Translations under genes and position numbers: made by a program
Notes under the pieces: model-generated
What the model was told of the DNA's origin: nothing
The model's database searches: none
Seen by the model: the letters and a program-made list of their open reading frames with translations, nothing else
Shown: piece after piece, positions 47,765 through 57,650 of the stretch
Layout: each line of letters begins with the position of its first letter
Numbering within the stretch: the stretch's first letter is position 1
From: Epiperipatus broadwayi
Lineage: Eukaryota > Onychophora > Udeonychophora > Euonychophora > Peripatidae
Assembly: GCA_028023455.1 (NCBI GenBank)
Contig: JAQFVV010000156.1
Coordinates: 1,381,236-1,445,235, forward strand
Reading direction: 5' to 3'
Length of the DNA: 64,000 nt

Positions 47765-48535
47765 ATTCTAAACCACTTTTTGACTTTAAGTTCAGATGAA
47801 AAGATATAAATTAATAAACATAAAGTAATTAATTGCACTAAGCCAGCTTTCAGCAGAACACTGCCAGAATCACATTGCTGAATAAAGTTATGCAGTATGG
47901 GTAAGTTTATGTAAATGATATATAATATGTAATTGAGGCACAATATGCTAATAAGGCAATTATATATTCTATTTTTGGATAGTGGAACACATGAATCCTT
48001 TTTGTTGATGAAATATGGATCTTTTGCAATTGCCTAAGCTTTTTTGTATCTTCTTTTCCTAATGTCTAAGCAAATTGTTCTAACATTTGATGGAGAAAAC
48101 ATGTGGCCCATGATACATCCATGATCAAGAAAGATCAATCTGTATTTAGTGTTTTGTTTAGATCTATTGTGCAAATATGCATGTTGGGCAATTCTTGTGG
48201 ATCTATTTGCACAAGATTTCCCGTAATACACAAAACTGAGGAAGAGTTAGTACATATAATTTTATAAACCAACTGAGGACCATGCTCAGCTGATATCATG
48301 TCTTTAATATTGTTCAACAAATTCTTAACAGAAGGCAGTGATTTAAAGCTAACCCTTAAATGCTAGTGCAAATGATCCTAAAGTTATTTGCAATATGTGG
48401 GACATAAGGAAGGTTTATCCAGGTTTAGGCATATTATTGTTTTTGACTTTATTGACATTGGTGTAAAAATTTTCAACTATTTTAATAGACATGTTACGAT
48501 TATAACCAAGCCGTAGTAGATCATTAATATATGCA
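47765..48535 (-). mobile_element. Penelope-like element 3' part, left arm of a head-to-head pair
   Basis: Penelope-like elements encode a reverse transcriptase joined to a GIY-YIG endonuclease. Read on the minus strand, this copy starts in the linker after the reverse transcriptase (HAYINDLLRLGYNRNMSIKI, near 48480-48535). It continues through a degraded LPYVPHI-like segment and reaches the endonuclease: LVYKIICTN, then YYGKSCANRSTRIAQHAYL and FLDHGCIMGHMFSP (48034-48290). One frameshift separates VYK from YYG. The 3' part shares FHQQ-type coding and GSVL segments with 25745-26145. It begins at the same point as the oppositely oriented copy at 48545, so both are truncated at the same 5' position. 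Confidence 0.75.
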
Positions 48536-48544
48536 TGTTTTTTT

Positions 48545-49275
48545 TGACTTAGTTATAATCATAATGTGCTTATTAAAACAGTTGGGAAATTTTACATTAA
48601 TATAAATAAAGTTAAAAAGAATAATATGCCTAAATAATGAATAAGCCTTTCTTACATCCCACATATTGTAAATAACCTTAGGAATATTTGCTCTAACATG
48701 TACCAAGTTAGCTTTAGATCACCCCTTTTGGATAATAATGTGTTGAACAATACTAAAGACAAGATACCAGTGGAATATGATCCTTAGGTGGTATATAAAA
48801 TTGCATGTACCAACTCTTTCTGGTGTTCTGTGTATTATGGGGAATCTTGTGCAAGTAGATTCATGGGTATTGCCCAACACACATATTTGTAAAATAGAGC
48901 TAAATAAAAGACTAAATACAGATAGATATTTCTTGATCATGAATGTGCCATGGGTTACATATTTTCTCCATCAAAAAGAAATTGCTCAGAAAGAGATGAT
49001 AAGAAAAGTACAAAAAGGTTTGGGCAATTGCAAAAGATTCACTTTCCATCAGCAAAAAGGATTCATGTGATCTATTGTCTGAAAAATGAAATATCTAATT
49101 GCTTTATTTGCATATTGTGCCAAATTTATATATCATATCAATTATATATGCTTACCTGTACTGTGAAACTTTATTCAGCACTATGATTCTGGCAGTGTTT
49201 AGCTGAAAGCTGGCTCAGTGCAATTTATTAGTTTATGTTCATTAACTTATACCTTTTCATCTAAACTCAAAATCA
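48545..49275 (+). mobile_element. Penelope-like element 3' part, right arm of a head-to-head pair
   Basis: The plus-strand partner of 47765-48535. It reads SYNHNVLIKTVGKFYININK near 48550-48610, then SYIPHIVNNLRNICSN, VVYKIACTNS (48790-48820), and YYGESCASR in another frame, FLDHECAMGYIFSP, and the shared FHQQKGF region near 49045. Stops and a frameshift between VYK and YYG inactivate it; the same frameshift region is damaged in the partner. The two copies are diverged, so the pair is not a very recent inversion product. Confidence 0.75.
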
Positions 49276-49302
49276 ATGACTTGCTTAAGAATTAATTATA
49301 AA

Positions 49303-49727
49303 TGCATTTAAAAAGTTGTTATAATTTCAATCTTTACATATATAAATCTTATTGTCCAATTTATTTAAAATTGAGAATATTAACTAAAAGTGGAATTCAC
49401 TTTAAGTTAAATTATTGCAGACAAAATACAATTGCTAGATGATATAAATTCAGCTTACAATTCCTGGTTTCAATTAGTACTTTGATTTATTACATCATAA
49501 GTAAAAAAAAAAAGACTATAAAAATAAATACCAGATATTTCCATTAAATTTGCAACACTTAAATCTATAGCCTTTCTGTTTATAATCAATAACTGGAGCT
49601 TAAATAAATTATGAATATATTTACAAAGTTATTATATTTTCAATCTTCATACATATAAAGATTATTGTCTGATTTAAAATCCCTATACAATCTTGAATAC
49701 TAACTAAAAGTGGAATTCATTCTTACT
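49303..49727 (+). repeat. Direct repeat pair upstream of the open GIY-YIG frame
   Basis: About 115 bp at 49303-49415 (ATTTCAATCTTTACATATA, then TATTAACTAAAAGTGGAATTC) recurs at 49604-49727 (TTTTCAATCTTCATACATA, then ACTAACTAAAAGTGGAATTC). The second copy ends just before the GIY-YIG frame. Penelope-like elements often carry direct pseudo-LTR repeats and partial tandem copies; whether this is one is inference. Confidence 0.6.
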
Positions 49728-49742
49728 TTGAATATATTTTAG

Positions 49743-50336
49743 CCAAATTTTAATATATCCGATGTTTTATTGTATTATAGCTGCAAAATTACTTATAAAA
49801 AGTACAGTCTTCCCTTTAAATTACCAACATTTGTGTGTATATATAATGAGTATATGTCTTTACCATTTAAGTCTTCAATATATAATATTGTTTATAAGAA
49901 TAGTCATTTGTTAGGAGGAATGAAGGTTGCATGGAAGAAAGGTTCTGATTTGAATTCATTACTAAATGGTTCAAAGCAGTCTATTGATAATAGGTCTACT
50001 CCTGGTATTGTATATAAGATTCCATGTTGTTGTGGTAAGTTTTATGTAGGTCAGAGTAAGTATAGCCTTAATGAAAGAATTAAGGTTCATATAAGTAAAG
50101 TTAAATATAGGTATCTTAACTCAGCTTTATATATTCATGAATTGAATACAGATCATAGACTATTGTTTAACACTGCATCAGTTATTTTTTATGAAAAGAA
50201 TGAATTAAAAAGAAGAATAAATGACACTTTGATGATAAATCTTCTTAATTCTGGGACTATCAATCTTATGAAGACATCTTTTGATATTAAGGGAAGGTGG
50301 TGTTTGATAGGAGAAAACTATTGGCAGTGGGTTTAA
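49743..50336 (+). CDS. Penelope-like GIY-YIG endonuclease domain, open frame
   Basis: The frame is open for 197 codons from just after a TAG at 49740. It contains no ATG before 49854, so it is the C-terminal part of a longer protein rather than a complete gene. Numbering from codon 49770, the GIY-YIG nuclease core spans about residues 79-155: G79-I-V-Y82, Y92-V-G94, R103 in LNERIKVH, H123 and H129 in YIHELNTDHR, E142, and RRINDTLMINLL. The cysteine pair PCCCGKFY is the usual CxCG of these elements. The nuclease nicks DNA for target-primed integration. The preceding part (PFKSSIYNIVYKNSHLLGG, then LNSLLNGSKQ) matches the linker found in Penelope proteins. No reverse transcriptase is found upstream, so the copy is 5'-truncated. 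It belongs to another lineage than the pair at 47765-49275. Confidence 0.75.
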   Translation, partial: PNFNISDVLLYYSCKITYKKYSLPFKLPTFVCIYNEYMSLPFKSSIYNIVYKNSHLLGGMKVAWKKGSDLNSLLNGSKQSIDNRSTPGIVYKIPCCCGKFYVGQSKYSLNERIKVHISKVKYRYLNSALYIHELNTDHRLLFNTASVIFYEKNELKRRINDTLMINLLNSGTINLMKTSFDIKGRWCLIGENYWQWV

Positions 50337-51063
50337 ATTTACTTGCTGGATTGTATACCTTCTTGGCATATCAAAATAAATTAGAATCACAAACTAAGAG
50401 AAATTAAATTAATTCTAAATTGTTGCACCCAAAACATAAAAACTTATACCGCATTAGAATAAATTGTATAGACATTATTAACATTTATACAATAGCTTTT
50501 AAGAATTAAAGAGAAGAAAGAAAGACAATATAGTTTAGAATAATTCATTAATTAAGAGTTCATTAGATGATGGCAATGTAGATGTTACCTTGGGCTTGAG
50601 GACAATGTAGGTAATCAGTGGATCAAGGGTTGGAAACAAGTTTTGGTAGAGATTCAAAGTTCACTTCAGGCAAGCATATTACCGAACAGTCCACATATTC
50701 AGTCTAGATGCCCCATACTTCAGTATAGTAAGCTGGATGAGCTTCTCAGAGGCATGGGGAAGCAAACGGTCTTCTCCTTTACCCCGGCATGATTTATTTC
50801 ACAATGCAAACTTACATGAAATGTATTAACTCATCATATTAAAATAGAACAAGAATGATAATTGATAGCCAAAATTTAGCTATTTACACTCAAGGCAACT
50901 ATTTAAAAAATGCTACCTTGAGGCAAAATATTTCCCTCATTTCACACATATCTGGAAACAGGACTTGATCATTTGTTTCCATTACATTTTTGTTTAGATG
51001 TAATCTGATCAAATTCCTGCCAGCCATTGTTTCAAACTCTATACACTTGGTTGAGATTTGAAG
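50337..51063. other. Spacer with a less AT-rich part, no gene seen
   Basis: 50540-50800 is noticeably less AT-rich (for example CCTTTACCCCGGCATG) but has no open frame or repeat relation that I can see. Confidence 0.5.
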
Positions 51064-51191
51064 TTGATCTACATTTCCATACATGGTAATGAAAAACAAA
51101 TCAATTGGCCAAGTGAAATTTAACCAAATTGACCTACATCTCCATATATAGCAATGAAAAAGACCGATCAATGGTCAAGTAAAATTTAATT
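51064..51191. repeat. Two-copy tandem repeat, unit 65 bp
   Basis: TTGATCTACATTTCCATACA (51064) and TTGACCTACATCTCCATATA (51129) start two units, each running through GCAATGAAAAA- or GTAATGAAAAA-like and AAGTRAAATTTAA blocks. The units are about 80 percent alike by eye. Confidence 0.7.
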
Positions 51192-52014
51192 AAAGAATCT
51201 GGTATTTATAACATTGCATACATTTTTAGAATAATACAATGGTCCACAAAATTTTAAAATCCACTGATTACATTGTTTAACTCTTAAATGTCAATTTATT
51301 TTTATATAAATTATTAGTAACAAATTATAAATTAGATATATATTATACATTGGTTAGTCTTACATATAAATAACTAGTAAAGTTATTGAAATACAAAATA
51401 TTATAAAATTACAAAATTTTATATCTTATAAATATTACTTCTCATATGCACACACGCATATGCAAGTTGAATGGGTAGACAAAACTAAATGTTCTTAATA
51501 ATTTATCAAATTAAAGTCTATTTAATTTACCACAATATTTAACTTTTGATATAGATTGGCTCTAGGTGAAGTGCAAATCTGAATACACAGATTTCCAACT
51601 TCAATTGCAACTTGACCAAGGAGTGTGAGATTAAGAATGCAAAGAAGTTTAAAGAAACTTCATTAACAAATCAAATATAACCTGTTCTGAAAGCAGACTA
51701 ATAAATAATCATTTATAACTTCCAATTTTCATATAAAGTATATATTTACTAAGACAATAAAGCCAATTACTCAAGCCTTTAATAGGGTTATAAATGTAGA
51801 TGAAAACAATCAACCGTTAAGTTATCAACAATCTCAACTTGTAGTCAAGATCTCCTTTAACAAAAAAAATAGCACTACCTTTATCTATGCTTTGATATAT
51901 ACTTGACTTTGCTGTGTTGATGTGACCAATTTTGCTCTGCAAGATAAGTTAAAGTTTTATATATTTTAATAACAACTAGATAAGAATATCTGTTGCTGGA
52001 GAATATTTGTTTAG
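51192..52014. other. AT-rich stretch without recognisable genes
   Basis: A segment near 51835-51915 (TTGTAGTCAAGATCTCCTTT) resembles 57910-57980 (TTGTCAAGGACAACCTTTT), suggesting one more weak dispersed repeat. Confidence 0.45.
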
Positions 52015-52423
52015 AGAGTGGATGAGAAAAGAGAGATCGTGCACAGAGATAGATTTAAGTGAATTTGGAAAGATTGAAAAAATATTGGTGTTGGAAAGTG
52101 ATCAGATATGCTAGCATTTTAAATGTAAAAGGAGAAAAATGTATTTTTTGTGTGTATTTACACTAAGAAAGCCTTAAAACTAAGGCATACATAAGATTAG
52201 TGGGATTTTAAGAGGTTTGCTATAAAAAAATTCCAATTTAAGTATAAAAAGGACTTGAGAAAGAGGATAATGTTTGGAGTGTAAGTTTAGGGAGCATTGT
52301 TTATTGGTGTCATGTTAAAAAAATAATAATAATTTCTTTTTGTATAAAGAAATTTGGAGGGTGATAGAAAAATTCATAAATTTATATATAGAGTAAGGAA
52401 ATTGGAAAAATAAGGAAATATAG

Positions 52424-53365
52424 AATGCATTTGCATCCCACAATGTATATATAATGGTTGGAAGGAAATTAGGTGTGCTTTGGTAGCATGTGCAATATGT
52501 GATAAAGTTTTTCATCTGAAATGCTTAAATAATACTAGGAAGAATATATAAGGCATATGGTTGTGTAGATCATTTACAAATATGATGAGAGATAAAAAAA
52601 TGGTTTTTAAGTGTAAATAATCTAAAGAGAAAGTCAGAGAAATGGAGGAAAATGTTTATAAGAATAATAGAATGGAGTATATAAGTAGTGGAGTGACAGG
52701 AGATATGGATGACAAAATAAGTAGTGCAATGATAATTAGTCAAAGAATAAGTAAGATAGAGGAAGAGTTAAATGATGTAGAAGTAAAATTAAAAGTCTCA
52801 GACATGAAGTATGAGCAGATCAAGAAATTAATGCATATATATAAGAAAGTAGATAAGGAAGTTCAGAAGGTGGAAGAGAATGTTATAGATAAAATAGAAA
52901 AAGTAAACTATGAGACAGTCTTGGTAGAGGACTCCCTAATTAGAAGATGCGGAGATGTAATTGCAAGGGAAAATAGAAATAGGTATGTAAGAGTACATTT
53001 GTCTGGAGCTAGAATTAGGGATATTACAAATGAGGTAAAAAACAGGGGAATAAAGGTGCTTGCTTATGTTATAGTAGGGGCAAATAATTTTCAAGAGCCA
53101 TCAGAGAGAGTAATGGATGAGTACCAAAAAGTTATTGTTTGAATAAAGTTAAAGGAAGAGTAGGAGTAGTTATATTACTACTAAGACTCAACAAGTATGT
53201 GTTAGATAGGGCATATTCTATAAATGAGATTGAAAAAAGTATGCCACAGGAAGAATGTTATGTTTGTGGATGTGTGGGATTTTCTTATTAGTAAGAGGGA
53301 ATTATAGAGTAAAGATGGATTGCACTTAGCAAAATAAGAAAATGAAGTATTAGGGGGTTGATTTA
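52424..53365 (+). pseudogene. LINE ORF1: PHD-like finger, coiled coil, SGNH esterase-like
   Basis: CR1-type ORF1 proteins can carry a PHD finger and an SGNH/GDSL-type esterase domain and act in the RNP. Here 52424-52530 reads CICIPQC ... CALVACAICDKVFHLKCLN, the CxxC...HxxC half of a PHD finger. After stops, an open 166-codon frame at 52642-53142 has a probable coiled coil (residues 34-85, RISKIEEELNDVEVKL) and then esterase blocks: VLVEDSLIRR (93-102, GDS block with Gly replaced by Glu), LSGARIRDI (120-128) and VIVGANNF (143-150, the usual GxND is GANN). The last block, with the catalytic Asp-His pair, appears after stops as SKDGLHLAK near 53308-53335. Confidence 0.7.
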
Positions 53366-53589
53366 TGAAAAATATTATAGTTTGGGAAACTTATAAAGGG
53401 GTAGGGTTTTAAATTACAGTATTATCAAAAAGAATATTCAGAATGTATGGGATGTAAGAAATAAACAAAGGGTAAGTGATCCAGATATAAATGTGGATGT
53501 GGGAGAAAATGGGCCTGTAAAGTTAATGATAAACAAACTAATTATAAATGCAATAGAAAAGAAAGAGTCAAAAGAATTTATGAAAGGGT

Positions 53590-54260
53590 AGTAAGAAATA
53601 AAGTTAAAATTAAAAATTTGAATATGCAAATGGTAGGAGACCAGAAGAGTGGTTGGAATTAAACAAAGTGTTAAAAATGAAGGGTTTGAGTTATTAGCAG
53701 TAGTGGAAACACATCTAAGAGAAGAACCTACACTGGAATATTTGGTATGGCAGAATATAAATAGAAAAGAAGAAAGAGGTGGTAGTATAGGAAGTAAGTC
53801 AAAAAATATTTAAATACTGTAAAATGTCAAGAATATTGGTGATTTGAGATAAGATTAGGAAGACAAGAGATGGATGGTGGCTATAGTATATATAGCCACT
53901 GGAGATAGTCAAACTACAATGAAGTGGAATGGTAATATATATGAATGGCTAGTTAAGGATATACAGAGTTTCAAAAAAGGGAAGAAAATAATGGTTATAA
54001 GGAATATGAATGGGTATATTGAAGAAATTGATGATTTGGATAAATGAGAATAGACAGCTTTTGAAAAAAAAAATGTCAGAGAGTAAATTTGAGCATTGGA
54101 AATTGATCAAATATTTTATGAGGGGCAATACATATGGTCTAGAAATAATATATTTTACACAACAAATTATGTATTAGTAGAGAAAGAAGAAATGAATAAA
54201 GTAAGGAAAATTAAAGTGTTTGATAATGATAAGAGAGTATGTAATAGTCATTATAATTCT
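53590..54260 (+). pseudogene. LINE ORF2 AP-endonuclease domain, broken
   Basis: The endonuclease nicks the target DNA to start target-primed reverse transcription. Visible pieces: KIKNLNMQ (start of the fold), GFELLAVVETHLREEPTLEY with the catalytic-glutamate ETHL motif near 53685-53735, MVAIVYIATGDSQTTMKWN near 53875-53930, and IMVIRNMNGYIEE near 53988-54030. The last should read GDMNG; the catalytic Asp is replaced. At least three frame changes separate the pieces, so it is inactive. Confidence 0.7.
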
Positions 54261-54384
54261 TTATAATAGAAACAGTCAGTAATGTGATGGACAATAGTAA
54301 TAAAAGTAGAAAATATAGTAAAAGATGTGGATGGAAGATGAATGAAAAAAATAAGTTAGAAACATATCAAATAAAAGTACAAGA

Positions 54385-55860
54385 ATTTATGGAAGAGTTT
54401 GTTGATGAATATAAGGACTAGTGTGATTAAGTAGAAAAAGTGACAAATGGGGTTTTAGGTGAGAATATACAGAAGAATAAAAGTAATAGATAGGTAAGAA
54501 TTAGTAAAAGTGTAAAAAAGAGGGGGAAAGTATACAGAGAATATGTGCTATTAAAAACAAAGAAAGTGAAAAAGATGCTAATATTAAATGGGAACAGTAT
54601 TTTAAAGAAAAGAAATTGGCTAAAATAGATAATTATATAAAGAGAATGAAATTAAATAGTAAATTATTGGAGAATATTTATAAAAGTGAAAGAGATGGGA
54701 ATAAACATTTTTGGAAATATATTAAAGAAAAAATGTAGGGGAGAGAAGTAGTATTATTAAATGATGAGAAGAATGTAGCTCGAGAGAAAAATTAGAGACA
54801 ATCTTAAATAAGTATGTAATGGGTATAGAAAAGATTTTAGATGTGAAGGTCAGAGTGATAATAAACATAAAAGCATATAATAATGAAAATATTAGTTTTA
54901 CAGAATATAAATTGAATGAGGCAGAGATGGTGATGAATTTGGGAAATAAGGCAAAATTAAATCTATTATCATGTTTTAATAAGATAACATAGAAGACAGA
55001 ATCTTCAAATAGCTGGAATAATACAAGAATGAGGCTATTATTTAAAGAAAAGGATAAGGGCCATAGAAAGATAAACAATTATAGATCAGTGGTGATAACT
55101 TCAGTGTTATATAAAGTCTTTGAATACATGATGGCTGGATGGTTAGCAAAATGGATGGAGGAAAATAAATATAGTGGGAAAAATGCAAAGAGATTTTAGA
55201 ATGAATAGGCATAAAGGTGAATGTTTATTTGAAGTCACACAACTTATAGATATGAGTAGGAATACAGGTAGGCAATTATATATGGTCTTTATAGATATAG
55301 ATAAGACATGATAGAGTAAATAGAAATAGATTATGGGTAAGTTTAGTAAATTTGGGAATGAATGAAGTTTTAGTAGATCTTATTAAGAGATTGAATGAAA
55401 ATAATTACTATATGTATCAATTAGGAAATATAGAATCAGAATTAAAAATCGGATGGGACTAAGGCAAGGATGCCCTATGACATCTATTTTATTTTTATAT
55501 TTGAAAGAAATTGAGAGAGCAATAGAAAGACTAAGAAGAGGGATAAAGATATCATTAATAGATAGCAAGGGAGTGTATATATTATCAGGTCTTTTATTTA
55601 CTGATATCTTCTTGTACACAGAAAGTAGGGAAGATATGGAAATTATGCTGAAGATTTGCAAAATGGTAAGATATAGGGGTTAAATTTAGTAAAGAAAAAT
55701 CAAAAGTAATGATGATAAATGCCGAAGAAAGAATTTTTGAGGGATATAAAGTTAAATTTGGAAAATGTGTATAACTACTTGGGAATCCTCTTAAGTAATC
55801 AGAGAAATTTCTTGGATGGGGAAAAAATGATAAATGAAGCAAAGAAAATGTTTGATAAAG
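54385..55860 (+). pseudogene. LINE ORF2 reverse transcriptase, broken
   Basis: It aligns with 1-1375. Recognisable parts: LLFKEKDKGHRKINNYRSVV near 55035-55090, motif A as VFIDIDKT near 55285-55310 (a one-base loss then breaks the frame), NRNRLWVSLVNLGMNEVLVD, LRQGCPMTSILF near 55460-55495, and the motif C region near 55600, which here reads FTDIF instead of FADD, so the catalytic aspartate pair is lost. The thumb continues after 55680 with KFSKEKSKVMMINA. Multiple frameshifts and stops are present. Confidence 0.8.
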
Positions 55861-55959
55861 AAATTAACAGTGTTTTTATATAATAAATATGTAGTATCAA
55901 GAATTGTATGGAAGGGAGTGGTAGTAGCAGATTTATGATAATAATGAGTTATGTGTTAG

Positions 55960-56866
55960 TATGGATTGTTAGATTACTTTAAAAAAATGCAAAGAGAAGT
56001 AGAAAGACATGTATTAGATGAAGATGTGTGGATGGCAAAGAAAGCAATTCAGGGAGATAAAGAATGGTCAAGTTTTTATATAAGAGATCCAAAAAGCAAA
56101 ATGAGGGTGTTTGGTAGATTGCAATTTATGGATAGTAAGAGAATAGCCAAAATAGTATTCAATTGGGTTATGAATAAAGGACAGACAACAAGATAGGTGA
56201 GAAAGGTAATACAGTATGCAAAAGATTTGGATAAAAACTTTATGTCAGCATATTTGTATAAAAGGTGGGATGACTGTGTTTGAAGGCTTGTTGAGTGTTA
56301 TAATGGCAAAGAATGGGATAGAAAAATAGATGCATTAATAAAAAAAAAGGGAACTGGAAAGATGGAGAACTAGTTTGGAGAGAAAAAAGTTTAAATATAT
56401 AAAGAAGTAAACAGAATATTGGGTAGGAGTTAATTTACGATAATAGCAAGGAAAGTAGTTTACTATTTAAGGCCTGAACAGGACTGTTAGCAACAAGGGA
56501 ATATATACATAAATGAATGTGGGTGATTTAATGTGAAATTTATGTAGGAAAGGCATAGAAAATATTAGGTATCTGCTAATTGAATGTAAATGCCTACAAG
56601 CAGAAAGGGAATAAATAATGAAGTTGTGGGAGAATAGATATAAACAAAGTGTTGTACAGAAAGTAGCCATTTCGTTTTTATGCTGGGTTTGTAAAAAAGA
56701 TAAAAGGGATCTAAATAGATAAAGATGATGATGTGGAAATGAGACGGAACAGAATAGAGAAGAATATTGAAAAAACTTATGGTGGAGAATGGAAAGGGAA
56801 TGAAAGATGGCTAACAGATTTATCTGAGCATAGTGATCGAGAGATTTTTGATTTCGATAAATGAGT
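55960..56866 (+). pseudogene. LINE ORF2 C-terminal region with zinc-knuckle remnant
   Basis: An open piece at 55966-56196 (DYFKKMQREVERHVLDEDVW ... IRDPKSKMRVFGRLQFMDSK) follows the thumb. Near 56535-56620 the sequence reads NLCRKGIENIRYLLIECKCL, matching the C-x2-C-x7-H-x4-C knuckle of LINE C-termini, with the His replaced by Tyr. The last coding piece, WLTDLSEHSDREIFDFDK, ends with a TGA at about 56863. Confidence 0.65.
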
Positions 56867-56897
56867 AGCCATATTGCATCACATCGCATCACCTCAT

Positions 56898-57334
56898 ATA
56901 TATATATATATACACACAGATACTAAAGATTGCAACTTGATCAAGGAATGCTTTATATGTTGTTTTTAGTGGTAAAATTACAATAATATTTATCACTTTA
57001 TTATGTATACCATTTTTAAAAAAATATTATTTTTAAAATTATTTTATATTACATCTAAAGTTATATGTATAAATTTTTGTAAAATATTTCTATTTTTTCA
57101 CAAACACATCATCGGGTTACTGGAAAAAAAAAAGTCTTTTTAACCAAAAAATTAAAAGACTAATAGAAACTTTATTATAAAAATAAATTGTTTATTATTA
57201 TAAAATATTACTCAGAAGTAATGACAAGAAAATAATAATTAATAAACAAGACAGCATAAGAAAAATAGTAAATGTTATTTTTAGACTATAAAATGTTAAA
57301 TCACTATAAAAGAGGCAAAGAAAATTGATATATA
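56898..57334. other. TA run and AT-rich spacer; possible 3' UTR of a minus-strand exon
   Basis: The TA run at 56897-56912 closes the LINE. On the minus strand the segment just left of 57335 contains AATAAAG and AATAAAC, which would serve as polyadenylation signals if the exon at 57335-57650 is real. Confidence 0.35.
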
Positions 57335-57650
57335 TTATTGTAAAGATGTCATATATATAATTTCATTTTGCAAAATGCTTTCTTGTCCATGACCAAAATG
57401 TTTTATTATTTTCTGGATAATGAAATAGTTACTTCTTCTTAGATATAGGTAAGTGCACTTTCGGTGTTGCTCACCCAAATTATAGCTCCCACTACTTGGT
57501 AAATTTTGCTGCTTGCTATCTGTGTGATTCTTTAAATTAGATTTTTCCATATTCCATTTGGTCAAAAGTTGAAAACTTTCTTTTTTGTTAATGATGAGAT
57601 CATATAAAGAAAATAAAACCTTTTCACTTGCAGATGTTAAAACCGTTTTG
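57335..57650 (-). CDS. Candidate 3'-terminal exon of an unidentified gene
   Basis: The minus-strand frame is open for about 105 codons from a splice-acceptor-like TTTTATTTAG (57651-57660) to a TAA at 57335. There is no ATG at the start, as expected of an internal or last exon. The composition differs from chance AT-rich frames: it has Gly, His, Gln, Arg and Ser in mixed order, for example NLGEQHRKCTYLYLRRSNYF and KHFGHGQESILQNEIIYM. Downstream on the minus strand are AATAAA-type signals. I do not recognise the family. The frame stays open upstream of the acceptor with a hydrophobic run, so a chance frame or a transposon remnant is also possible. Confidence 0.25.

Larger units (their letters stand above)
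52015..56897 (+). mobile_element. CR1-like LINE, near full length but decayed
   Basis: The plus strand becomes purine-rich near 52015 and stays so to a 3' end at about 56890. There the last coding segment is followed by CATTGCATCACATCGCATCA and then a TA run, which looks like a short-repeat LINE tail rather than poly(A). In order it holds a PHD-type zinc finger and an esterase-like ORF1, an AP endonuclease, a reverse transcriptase and a C-terminal zinc knuckle, the order known for the CR1 clade. Every part has frameshifts or stops. The 5' boundary is only a change in composition. It is the same family as 1-1375. Confidence 0.8.

Noticed and set aside
55383-55842. Minus-strand frames opposite the second LINE
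   Set aside because: Antisense shadows of the LINE reverse transcriptase, Ser/Phe/Leu-rich as expected from the complement of a purine-rich strand.
56467-56892. Minus-strand 141-codon frame
   Set aside because: Antisense of the LINE C-terminal region and 3' end, where the plus strand shows the zinc-knuckle remnant and the final coding segment.
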